NCBI GenBank assembly: GCA_022784645.1
Contig: JALFZG010000066.1
Location: 1-64,000 of the forward strand
From: Bacteroidales bacterium
Lineage (GTDB): Bacteria > Bacteroidota > Bacteroidia > Bacteroidales > Paludibacteraceae
DNA: 64,000 nucleotides
Direction of reading: 5' to 3'
Shown here in pieces: positions 32,664 to 40,326 of the stretch (the first letter of the stretch is position 1; every line of letters starts with the position of its first letter). A program made the position numbers and the translations under genes. Below the pieces are notes generated by a model that had not been told where the DNA came from, made no database searches, and saw nothing but the letters and a program-made list of their open reading frames with translations.

Positions 32664-33635
32664 TTACTGTATGATGGCAGTCAGTACCGTCTTACCCACG
32701 GCATCGAGAGTGGAACGGCTGACGTTAGACATATCATCGTGGTTGGTGTGCCAATATTCAGGAAAACCGGTGCCGGTTTGCGCATCATAATGGATGATAT
32801 TGATGCAGGGAATATGGGCGAGGGTGTTGATATAATAATGGTCATCGGTTACCGCACCGCCATTCTGAAAGCGGAAATACCGTGCGAATCCGAGTTGGCG
32901 TGCGGTGTTCCACACGTGATTGAGCGGTTCGGCAGCATACTGCAGCGAGAAGTATTCTTTGCAGAACACCGCCTCTGGTGAGCCTACCATATCGAGGAGG
33001 ATGCCGTAGGCATATTGTTTGCTTTGTTGCGCGTTTTCAGCAGCCCATAATTGGCTACCGAGGCACCATGTATTGCCCCTATCCGGCCCTTTGAACCAAT
33101 CGGGCATGCCTTTGTCTTCTGCATCGAAGAGGATGATGTCAATGCCTTTGTTGGGTTGCTGGAGCTGGAGCTGACGAGCCATCTCGAGCAAGACGGCCGT
33201 TCCGCTGGCGCCATCATTGGCTCCCAACACGGGTGTTTGTTGTTTGATGGGGTCGGTCTCTTGATCGCTCCAAGGGCGGCAGTCCCAATGGGCGCATAGC
33301 AAGATGCGGCCCGACTGGATATCTGGTCTATAAGCGGCAATGATATTGGCGATGGCTTGGTCTTTGCCTTCAAAGTCGGGTAGGGAACCTCGTTGGATCG
33401 TTACCGCTAAGCCGTATCGTTCGAGGGTGGACGAGAGGTAATTAAGACAAGCCTGATGGGCAGGTGAGCCCGGTACACGCGCCCCAAACGCCACTTGGGT
33501 TGCGGTATATGCATACGCACTATCAGCAGAGAAAGCCGCCGGGGAGAGCGTTTCTTCGGCGGTCTTCTGCTGCTTCTGACCGCAACCGATAAGCGTTGCG
33601 GCCAGAAGCAGGGATATGAGTGTTGTTCGTTTCAT
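32664..33635 (-). CDS. M28-family lipoprotein, probable glutaminyl-peptide cyclotransferase
   Basis: A 323-residue lipoprotein (lipobox LIGC, C18) of the zinc-dependent M28/glutaminyl cyclase fold. Candidate metal and catalytic residues are D141 in GANDGASG, E173-D174 in FDAEDKG and H296 in EYWHTNHDD; CAHWDCRPWSDQE near 114-126 and the WHTxxDD ending resemble glutaminyl cyclases, including the Porphyromonas type, more than aminopeptidases. Such an enzyme forms pyroglutamate on exported proteins whose signal cleavage exposes Gln. The window encodes two proteins with Q at predicted +1 (at 15673 and 47195). An M28 aminopeptidase remains possible. It lies 37 bp after prs in the same direction. 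Confidence 0.78.
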   Translation of the reverse strand: MKRTTLISLLLAATLIGCGQKQQKTAEETLSPAAFSADSAYAYTATQVAFGARVPGSPAHQACLNYLSSTLERYGLAVTIQRGSLPDFEGKDQAIANIIAAYRPDIQSGRILLCAHWDCRPWSDQETDPIKQQTPVLGANDGASGTAVLLEMARQLQLQQPNKGIDIILFDAEDKGMPDWFKGPDRGNTWCLGSQLWAAENAQQSKQYAYGILLDMVGSPEAVFCKEYFSLQYAAEPLNHVWNTARQLGFARYFRFQNGGAVTDDHYYINTLAHIPCINIIHYDAQTGTGFPEYWHTNHDDMSNVSRSTLDAVGKTVLTAIIQ

Positions 33636-33672
33636 TATGCTGAGCCTTTGGCAGGAAGCCCGCCAACGGTTT

Positions 33673-34629
33673 TTAGAGGCTCTCGGAGATGGACGTATGA
33701 GTTTGGATAGCGGTTATCACTTTGCCGAAGATAGCCTCGGTGTTGAGCACCTTGATCTTCGAACAGCGGCTCTGGTCGAACTCGATAGAGTCGGTGATGA
33801 TGAGCTCCTCGAGCACGCTGTTCTCGATGCGCTCGATAGCGGGACCGGAGAGCACACCATGAGAAATAACGGCTCTTACGCTCTTGGCTCCATTCTGCTT
33901 GATGATAGCTGCTGCTTTGCAGAGCGTGCCTGCTGTATCGCAGATATCATCGCAGAGCACTACGTCTTTGCCCTCGATATCACCCAATACGCGGATTTCA
34001 CTAACCATGTTGGCCTTGAGGCGCTGCTTGTAGCAGATAACCATCGGCACTTCTTCTTTGAGTTTCTTCTGAAGATTCTTGCAGAGCTTAAGCGAACGCT
34101 TGGTGCCGCCTTCATCGGGCGATGCAACTACGAGGTCCTTCAACCCGAGCGATGCAATGTATTCAGCAAATACGTTGGACGCAAAGAGGTGATCAACGGG
34201 GATGTCAAAGAACCCCTGAATCTGATCAGCATGGAGGTCGAGCGTGATGACGCGGTCAGCACCAGCAGCCTGGATCATGGTTGCGCAGAGTTTGGCACCA
34301 ATGCTTACGCGCGGCTTGTCTTTTCTGTCTTGGCGAGCCCAACCAAAGTAAGGAATAACTGCAATGACTTTGTAAGCACTTGCGCGTCTTGCCGCATCAA
34401 TCATGAGGAGGAGCTCCATCAGATTGTCGGTGCTGGGGCAGGTGGATTGCACCAGATAAACGGAAATACCGCGAACGGTCTCCTCAAATGCCACTGCAAA
34501 TTCGCCATCAGAGAAATGTTCGATGTTTACTTTGCCTTGTTCACAACCGAGGTATTCGCAGATGCGTTTTGCCAGCGCGCCGCCTTTGGAACCGGCGAAT
34601 ACCTTGTACGGATTAGCTTCAATCAACAT
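33673..34629 (-). CDS. prs: Ribose-phosphate pyrophosphokinase
   Basis: A 318-residue PRPP synthetase, which makes 5-phosphoribosyl diphosphate from ribose 5-phosphate and ATP for nucleotide, His and Trp synthesis. Motifs: IEHFSDGEFAV, VIPYFGWARQDRKDKPRVSIGAK (flexible loop and ATP site), TLDLHADQIQGFF (metal-binding region) and VVLCDDICDTAGTL (PRPP loop). Length and motifs are normal. A promoter lies about 100 bp upstream, and three further genes follow on the same strand with short gaps. Confidence 0.97.
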   Translation of the reverse strand: MLIEANPYKVFAGSKGGALAKRICEYLGCEQGKVNIEHFSDGEFAVAFEETVRGISVYLVQSTCPSTDNLMELLLMIDAARRASAYKVIAVIPYFGWARQDRKDKPRVSIGAKLCATMIQAAGADRVITLDLHADQIQGFFDIPVDHLFASNVFAEYIASLGLKDLVVASPDEGGTKRSLKLCKNLQKKLKEEVPMVICYKQRLKANMVSEIRVLGDIEGKDVVLCDDICDTAGTLCKAAAIIKQNGAKSVRAVISHGVLSGPAIERIENSVLEELIITDSIEFDQSRCSKIKVLNTEAIFGKVITAIQTHTSISESL

Positions 34630-34731
34630 AGTGAGTGAGTTTTTAAGTAAAAAATTTAATAGTTTTGGGTAATATGTGTTATTCGATAATCATCGCCCAA
34701 CAGAAAGGCACATAATTTTCGAAAATCGCTA

Positions 34732-34762
34732 CAAAGGTACTGCTTTTTACTGAATTAGCAAA
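34732..34762 (-). promoter_or_regulatory. Promoter of the prs-sufCD unit
   Basis: On the minus strand TTTG (34759-34762) and TACCTTTG (34732-34739) are 19 bp apart. Divergent from the esterase promoter 27 bp away. Confidence 0.75.
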
Positions 34763-34788
34763 GAAAAATCGCAAAAAGTTCCTTTTTG

Positions 34789-34820
34789 TTTGCAAGAATC
34801 AGTTTTTTTTCGTACTTTTG
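34789..34820 (+). promoter_or_regulatory. Promoter of the CE12 esterase gene
   Basis: TTTG at 34789-34792, 20-bp spacer, TACTTTTG at 34813-34820, followed by CA. The ATG is at 34848, only 27 bp past the -7 element, so the leader is about 20 bases. Confidence 0.75.
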
Positions 34821-34847
34821 CACCACATTTTATAAAATTGACCGACT

Positions 34848-35657
34848 ATGCGTAATTATTTTGGTTTTATTTCTGTGCTGGTAGTCACTCTGCTCTGTTG
34901 TGTATTAATAGCTGCCGGAAAGCGTACGCCGACCCTGTTTATGGTGGGTGATTCTACGATGGCTGACAAGACCGAACTGGATATCTCTCCCGAGCGCGGT
35001 TGGGGGCAGGTGTTCCCTACCTATTTGAAAGAGAATGTGCGCGTGGAGAATCATGCGATGAACGGCCGGAGTACGAAATCGTTTGTTGACGAAGGTCGCT
35101 GGGATTCGGTGTTGGTTAGAATGCACCATGGCGATGTGCTGATTCTGCAGTTTGGCCACAACGATGCCAAATATACCGATCCGAAGCGTTACTCCTCTCC
35201 TGAGCAGTATGAGGCTAACTTGCGCAGGATGATTCGTCAGGCGCAGGAGCGTGGGGTGCAGGTGGTGGTTTGTACGCCCATCTGCCGCCGTCAGTTCAAT
35301 GCCCAGGGCGAGCTGGAGATGACCCATGGCAGGTATCCGGCTGCAGCTAAGCGTGCTGCTGCAGGTGCAGGTGTGCCTCTGCTCGATATGGAGACCGTTA
35401 CTGCTCAGTGGTTGCGCGAACTTGGCGATCAGGAGTCGAAGAAATACTACATGAACGTGAAGCCGGGTGAATGCAAGAAATTCCCCGAGGGAAAAGTCGA
35501 TGACACGCATCTTCGTGAGGCAGGCGCGTTGGCCGTAGGTGCGATGGTGGTGGAGCAACTGAAAGCACAGAACGTGCGTTTCCTCACTCGTTACCTTCGT
35601 GAGCAACCTGCAGAACAAGCCGTTTATACGACCTTCTGCCGGCCCAATTTTAAGTGA
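34848..35657 (+). CDS. SGNH esterase, rhamnogalacturonan acetylesterase-like (CE12)
   Basis: A 269-residue exported SGNH/GDSL hydrolase. A signal peptide or anchor spans residues 5-24. Block I is MVGDSTMAD (nucleophile S36), followed by WGQVFPTYL; the Gly and Asn blocks are NHAMNGRSTKSF and LQFGHNDA; the catalytic Asp-His pair is in VDDTHLREAGA. These blocks match the CE12 family, which removes acetyl groups from pectin-type polymers. No other pectin gene is adjacent. The next gene, a GT2 glycosyltransferase, starts 46 bp later. Confidence 0.9.
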   Translation: MRNYFGFISVLVVTLLCCVLIAAGKRTPTLFMVGDSTMADKTELDISPERGWGQVFPTYLKENVRVENHAMNGRSTKSFVDEGRWDSVLVRMHHGDVLILQFGHNDAKYTDPKRYSSPEQYEANLRRMIRQAQERGVQVVVCTPICRRQFNAQGELEMTHGRYPAAAKRAAAGAGVPLLDMETVTAQWLRELGDQESKKYYMNVKPGECKKFPEGKVDDTHLREAGALAVGAMVVEQLKAQNVRFLTRYLREQPAEQAVYTTFCRPNFK

Positions 35658-35703
35658 TAAATCTTGCAGGTGGGCGTTGTTTGAGCCCATTGGAATCGAC
35701 GAT

Positions 35704-36978
35704 ATGACATTACAATATCTCTACTCTTTCTCTGTTCTCGACTGGTGTATGCTGGGTGCGCTAGCGCTGGTGTTCATGTATCAGTTGTATTTCTACATAC
35801 GTTACATGGCGGGCGTACAAAGGCGCGTAAGGCATCAGCAGAAACAGCGTTTTCGCTGGAACCCCAAACGGCAGGAGCGACAAGCTCGCAAAGCGCGGGA
35901 GGCTGCCGAGAAAGCAGCTCGGGAAGCGGGATTGGAGTTGGCTCCTGAACAACCCGAAAAACAAGAGCAACCAGGTGTTTCCATTGTGGTGTGCGCCAAA
36001 AACGAGGGCGAGAATTTGCAGAATTACCTCACGGCATTGCTCTGCCAAAACTACCCCAAGTTTGAGGTAATCGTTGTAAACGATGCCTCTGAAGACAATA
36101 CGCAGTTTGTGCTCGACCATTATTTGCAGCTCTATAAAAACCTGCACCTCACGTTTGTACCCTCTGATGCGATGGTGAGCAGTTCAAAGAAATTGGCGCT
36201 CACACTGGCAGCTAAAGCGGCCAAATACGACTATTTGCTGCTTACGGATGCCGACTGCCGCCCCGAATCAACGGAGTGGATTACCGAGATGATGAAGGGA
36301 TTCTGCAAACCCGAAACGGAGGTGGTGATTGGTTATGGCGGTTATTTTGAGGAGCAGACAGCGGTGAATACGCGTATCCAATATGATACTATTTTCAATG
36401 CGATGCAGTATCTTGGTATGGCCATGTCGCGACATCCATATATGGGTGTGGGGCGCAATTTGGCGTATAAGAAAGAGACGTTTTTTAAGAACCGAGGTTT
36501 TGCCGGATTGCTCTCTACGCGTGCCGGTGATGACGATCTCTTTGTCAACAAAGTATGTACGCCTCGCAATACGGAAGTGGTGCTGACGCCCATGTCTTAC
36601 ACCTGGAGCATCCCGAAGCGCACGTTCAGAGAATGGCGGGTGCAGAAAGCAAGACATCTTTCGGTAGCGCCTGATTATAAGTTCATTACGAAACTGCGCC
36701 TCGTGATAGAGCCATTGAGCCGTGGGCTATGGTATGCGCTGCTGATTGCTGTAGGTGTACTCGCCGGATTGGGCTTGATCTCGCCCTTGGTGGCCCTTGC
36801 GGCAGCTTTGCTGTTCATCAGTCGATTGACTTGGCAAATCATCATGATGAGTCGCGCTGCCTCCATCTTTATGGTGAAGGGCTTTGGGCTTGATGTGCTG
36901 TGGTTCGACATCTGGCTGCCCGTCATCGACCTCTTCATGCTTATTCGGCAATCATTCAGAAAAAATAAAAATTGGTAA
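35704..36978 (+). CDS. Membrane GT2 glycosyltransferase
   Basis: A 424-residue family 2 glycosyltransferase. The start is set at ATG 35704 (MTLQYLYSFSVLDWCMLGAL), since the upstream ATG at 35599 lies inside the esterase gene. Residues about 12-35 form an N-terminal membrane helix, then a Lys/Arg/Glu-rich coiled segment (RRVRHQQKQRFRW...). The GT-A domain runs from VSIVVCAKNEGENL, with DADCRPES (DXD), GDDDLFVNKV and an R-H-rich acceptor loop (WRVQKARHLS). Three membrane helices follow near the C terminus. Likely transfers sugars to a lipid or polymer on the cytoplasmic face. Confidence 0.9.
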   Translation: MTLQYLYSFSVLDWCMLGALALVFMYQLYFYIRYMAGVQRRVRHQQKQRFRWNPKRQERQARKAREAAEKAAREAGLELAPEQPEKQEQPGVSIVVCAKNEGENLQNYLTALLCQNYPKFEVIVVNDASEDNTQFVLDHYLQLYKNLHLTFVPSDAMVSSSKKLALTLAAKAAKYDYLLLTDADCRPESTEWITEMMKGFCKPETEVVIGYGGYFEEQTAVNTRIQYDTIFNAMQYLGMAMSRHPYMGVGRNLAYKKETFFKNRGFAGLLSTRAGDDDLFVNKVCTPRNTEVVLTPMSYTWSIPKRTFREWRVQKARHLSVAPDYKFITKLRLVIEPLSRGLWYALLIAVGVLAGLGLISPLVALAAALLFISRLTWQIIMMSRAASIFMVKGFGLDVLWFDIWLPVIDLFMLIRQSFRKNKNW

Positions 36979-37036
36979 ACGATAGAGATTAATTCGGATT
37001 TTTTGGCAAAAAACATAACTGGTAAACGATAAAATT

Positions 37037-37339
37037 ATGGACAACAAGAATCAAATAAGCGTAAATATTGCCCCGGAAATTGCCGGTGGAAAGTATGCCA
37101 ACTTGGCGATTATTGGTCACTCTTCATCGGAGTTCACCCTCAATTTTGCATCGGTATTGCCCGGCCAAGTCAATGTGGCTAATGTGCAGGCACGCGTTAT
37201 CATGGCGCCCGAACATGCTAAACGGTTGCTAATGGCCCTTCAAGATAATGTACAGAAGTACGAAATGCAGTTCGGCAAAATTCAAATCAACACTCCTTCT
37301 GCTCCATCTATGCCGATGGCTGCAGGCGGTGAGGCCTAA
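37037..37339 (+). CDS. DUF3467 family protein
   Basis: A 100-residue cytoplasmic protein of the DUF3467 family. The core is ISVNIAPEIAGGKYANLAII, then FTLNFASVLPG and ARVIMAPEHAKRLLMALQDNVQKYE. The fold is small alpha/beta; no function is established. In Bacteroidota it often lies next to RNA polymerase subunit genes, but here it follows a glycosyltransferase by 58 bp and precedes a nucleoside phosphorylase by 41 bp. Confidence 0.93.
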   Translation: MDNKNQISVNIAPEIAGGKYANLAIIGHSSSEFTLNFASVLPGQVNVANVQARVIMAPEHAKRLLMALQDNVQKYEMQFGKIQINTPSAPSMPMAAGGEA

Positions 37340-37380
37340 AAGGGTCAAGACCTTCTCAAAAAATTTAATTCATTATTACC

Positions 37381-38259
37381 ATGGCACGTATTTTTCCCGC
37401 TAGTCAGTTGATTATCAATGCTGACGGCTCTGTTTTTCATCTGCATATCCGTCCGGAGCATTTGGCGGATAAGATTATTCTCGTAGGCGATCAGGATCGC
37501 GTCAATATCGTAGCTTCGTTTTTCGATGAAGGCTCTATCGAATGCGATATTCAGAGCCGCGAGTTTCATACCATCACGGGGCGCTATCAAGGTAAGCGCA
37601 TCACTTGTATCTCTACTGGCATCGGAACGGACAATTGCGATATCGTAATGAATGAGATTGATGCGCTCGCGAACATCGATTTTGCAACCCGCACCGAGCT
37701 TCCATTCCATCGTCAGCTGGAGATTATCCGCATTGGCACCACTGGCGGCATGCAGGAGGATATCCCCCTCGGCACCTTCCTCGTTTCCGAAAAATCCATC
37801 GGTTTTGATGGCGTATTGGCTTTCTATGAGGGTAGGGATGCAATCTCAGATCTCGGTTTTGAAAAGGCGCTGGTGGAGTATATCGGTTATCCTGAAAAGG
37901 CTGCTGTGCCGTATGTGGTAGCCGCTGATAAAGAGCTGGTTGACCGTATTGCAGCTGACGATATGATGCGCGGATGCACAATTGCCGCTAATGGTTTTTA
38001 TGGTCCGCAAGGACGTGTATTGCGCGTTGGTTTGGCTGTACCCGATATCAACGAGAAAATCTCCGCTTTCCGCTATCAAGGGCAGCGTATCACCAACTAC
38101 GAGATGGAGGGCAGTTGTATTGCCGGTTTGGCGCTACATATGGGGCATAAGGCGATGACCGTTTGCTGCGTGATTGCTCAGCGTAAGGCAGAGGCGGCTA
38201 ATACCGACTACAAGCCTCGCGTAAAGGAATTAATCCATACCGTACTTAATCGTTTTTAA
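37381..38259 (+). CDS. Nucleoside phosphorylase (uridine-phosphorylase-like)
   Basis: A 292-residue NP-I family enzyme, cleaving nucleosides with phosphate. Seen: ILVGDQDRV near the start, FHTITGRYQGKRITCISTGIGTDN, IIRIGTTGGMQEDI (phosphate site), and TNYEMEGSCIAGLALHMGHK with the ExE-like ribose-binding glutamate. The last matches uridine phosphorylase-type members (NxEMEx), though base preference cannot be read from sequence. Preferred product is ribose/deoxyribose 1-phosphate for salvage. The length fits Bacteroidota homologues, which have an extended N terminus. Confidence 0.9.
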   Translation: MARIFPASQLIINADGSVFHLHIRPEHLADKIILVGDQDRVNIVASFFDEGSIECDIQSREFHTITGRYQGKRITCISTGIGTDNCDIVMNEIDALANIDFATRTELPFHRQLEIIRIGTTGGMQEDIPLGTFLVSEKSIGFDGVLAFYEGRDAISDLGFEKALVEYIGYPEKAAVPYVVAADKELVDRIAADDMMRGCTIAANGFYGPQGRVLRVGLAVPDINEKISAFRYQGQRITNYEMEGSCIAGLALHMGHKAMTVCCVIAQRKAEAANTDYKPRVKELIHTVLNRF

Positions 38260-38283
38260 TCACCACCTTATAATAATATTCTC

Positions 38284-40311
38284 ATGAAGAAAATTGCTAT
38301 TGTATTTGCGGCTGCGCTTTGTCTGGCATCGTGCGGTCAGAAGGAGACCCAGTCAAGTGCGGCTCCTTCACCTCAAGATTTTCCGTATATGGTTGAACAA
38401 TTTGCTGACCTCGGCATCCTCCGCTATCGGGTGCCTGATTTCGAGAACCTTACCGCCGATCAGAAGGCGCTCGTGTATTATCTGACTGAAGCTGCTCTTT
38501 GGGGCCGCGATATTCTTTTTGACCAAAACTGCAAATATAATTTGCAGGTGCGCCGTACGTGTGAAGCGTTGTACCTCAATTACAAGGGCGATAAGACTTC
38601 GGCTGAGTGGCTCGGTTTTGAGACCTATCTGAAGCGCGTTTGGTTCTCCAATGGTATTCATCATCATTATTCGGAGGATAAGATTCTGCCAGAATGCTCC
38701 CAGGAGTGGTTTGCTCAGGCTTGCAAAGAAGCCAATGTGGAGATTCCCGAAGGACTGCTCCGAGTGATGTTTTGCCCCGATTATTTGGCTAAGAAAGTGA
38801 ATACTGAGACGGGCAAGGACCTCTGCCTGACGTCGGCTTGCAACTATTATGAAAACGTTACGCAGGCAGAGGCAGAGGCTTACTATGAGGCGCATAAAGA
38901 CAACTCACCCGAGCCGATGTGGATTGGTCTCAACAGCAAGCTTACCAAGGATGCTGAAGGCAACGTGATTGAGCGTGTTTTCAAAGCTGAAGAAGGCGGA
39001 CTCTATTCGGCTGCACTTCAGAAAGTGGTAGAAAACCTGCAGAAGGCGCTGCCGTATGCTGAAAACGAGCAGCAGCGTTTGGTGATTGAAAAACTCATTG
39101 AGTTTAATATCACCGGCAACCTCAAGACGTTCAACGAATATGCCATTGCTTGGGTGCGCGACCTCGATAGCCGCGTGGATTTCGTGAATGGATTTACGGA
39201 GGTGTATGGCGACCCGCTCGGTATTACCGGTGCATGGGAGTCGCTCGTTAATTTCAAGAATATGGCCGCTACAGAGCGCACCAAAGCGCTCTCTGACAAT
39301 GCACAGTGGTTTGAAGACCATTCGCCCATTGATCAGCGTTTTAAGAAAGCCGAGTGCAAGGGGGTGAGCGCCAAGGTGATTACCGCGGCTATCCTCGCTG
39401 GTGACTGCTATCCTGCTACTCCGATTGGCATCAATCTGCCGAACGCCAACTGGATTCGTAAGTCGTATGGCTCGAAATCCGTTACTATCGAAAACTTAAC
39501 TGAGGCATATAACCAAGCTTCGCTTGGAAATGGTTTCAACGAGGAGTTTATGCTCTCTGATGTAGAGCGCGAGTGCGCAAAGAAATATGGTGCACACATG
39601 AGTGATGTACACGTGGATTTGCACGAATGCCTCGGTCATGGTTCGGGTCAGATGCTGCCGGGCGTTTCCAAAGACGCGCTGAAGGAACATGGCTCTACAA
39701 TTGAAGAGACGCGTGCTGACCTCTTCTCGCTTTATTATATGGCTGATTCCAAGCTCGTTGAACTGGGTATTGCGCCTGATATGGAGGCATATAAGAGCCA
39801 GTATTATCATCAGATGATGAACGGAGCCATGACGCAGCTTGTACGCATCGAATATGGCAAGAATGTAGAGGAGTCACATATGCGCAATCGCGCGCTCATT
39901 TCTAATTGGGTACTCGCACACGCGACCCCGGGTGCACCCGAGGCAGAGATTGTGGAGCGCGATGGTAAGCATTATATGCAAGTGAATGATTATGAGGGAC
40001 TTCGCCGTCTGTTTGGCGAGCTGCTTGCTATCATTCAGGAGGTGGTAAGTACCGGCGATTATGCACGTGCTTGCCAGTTGGTAGATGCATATGCCGTTAA
40101 GGTGGATCCGCAGCTCCATCGCGAGATGCTCGACCGTTATGAGCCGCTTCATATTGCCCCGTATAAGGGCTTTGTGAACCCCATCTATACCCCTGTTTTC
40201 GATAAGGAAGGCAAGATTATCGATGTACGGTTGGACTATACCGAGGGATATGCAGAGCAGCATTTGCGTTACTCGAGAGACTACTCGAATCTGCCTACTA
40301 TCAACGAGTAA
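38284..40311 (+). CDS. Dipeptidyl peptidase III-like lipoprotein (M49)
   Basis: A 675-residue zinc metallopeptidase that releases dipeptides from peptide N termini. Lipoprotein signal with lipobox LASC (C17). The M49 zinc motif HECLGH (447-452; HExxGH) and the second motif EETRAD (474-479) are intact; NLPNANWIR (about 384-392) and the substrate-side region IEYGKNVEESHMRNR are also typical. Lipid modification places it in the periplasm or on the outer membrane, as with Bacteroides DPP III. Gap to the preceding gene is 24 bp, and the following ORF starts 15 bp later. Confidence 0.95.
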   Translation: MKKIAIVFAAALCLASCGQKETQSSAAPSPQDFPYMVEQFADLGILRYRVPDFENLTADQKALVYYLTEAALWGRDILFDQNCKYNLQVRRTCEALYLNYKGDKTSAEWLGFETYLKRVWFSNGIHHHYSEDKILPECSQEWFAQACKEANVEIPEGLLRVMFCPDYLAKKVNTETGKDLCLTSACNYYENVTQAEAEAYYEAHKDNSPEPMWIGLNSKLTKDAEGNVIERVFKAEEGGLYSAALQKVVENLQKALPYAENEQQRLVIEKLIEFNITGNLKTFNEYAIAWVRDLDSRVDFVNGFTEVYGDPLGITGAWESLVNFKNMAATERTKALSDNAQWFEDHSPIDQRFKKAECKGVSAKVITAAILAGDCYPATPIGINLPNANWIRKSYGSKSVTIENLTEAYNQASLGNGFNEEFMLSDVERECAKKYGAHMSDVHVDLHECLGHGSGQMLPGVSKDALKEHGSTIEETRADLFSLYYMADSKLVELGIAPDMEAYKSQYYHQMMNGAMTQLVRIEYGKNVEESHMRNRALISNWVLAHATPGAPEAEIVERDGKHYMQVNDYEGLRRLFGELLAIIQEVVSTGDYARACQLVDAYAVKVDPQLHREMLDRYEPLHIAPYKGFVNPIYTPVFDKEGKIIDVRLDYTEGYAEQHLRYSRDYSNLPTINE

Positions 40312-40326
40312 ATCTGCATTAAGCTG

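Noticed and set aside
33616..34638. 340-residue plus-strand frame antisense to prs
   Set aside because: It mirrors the highly conserved prs gene and has no independent support.
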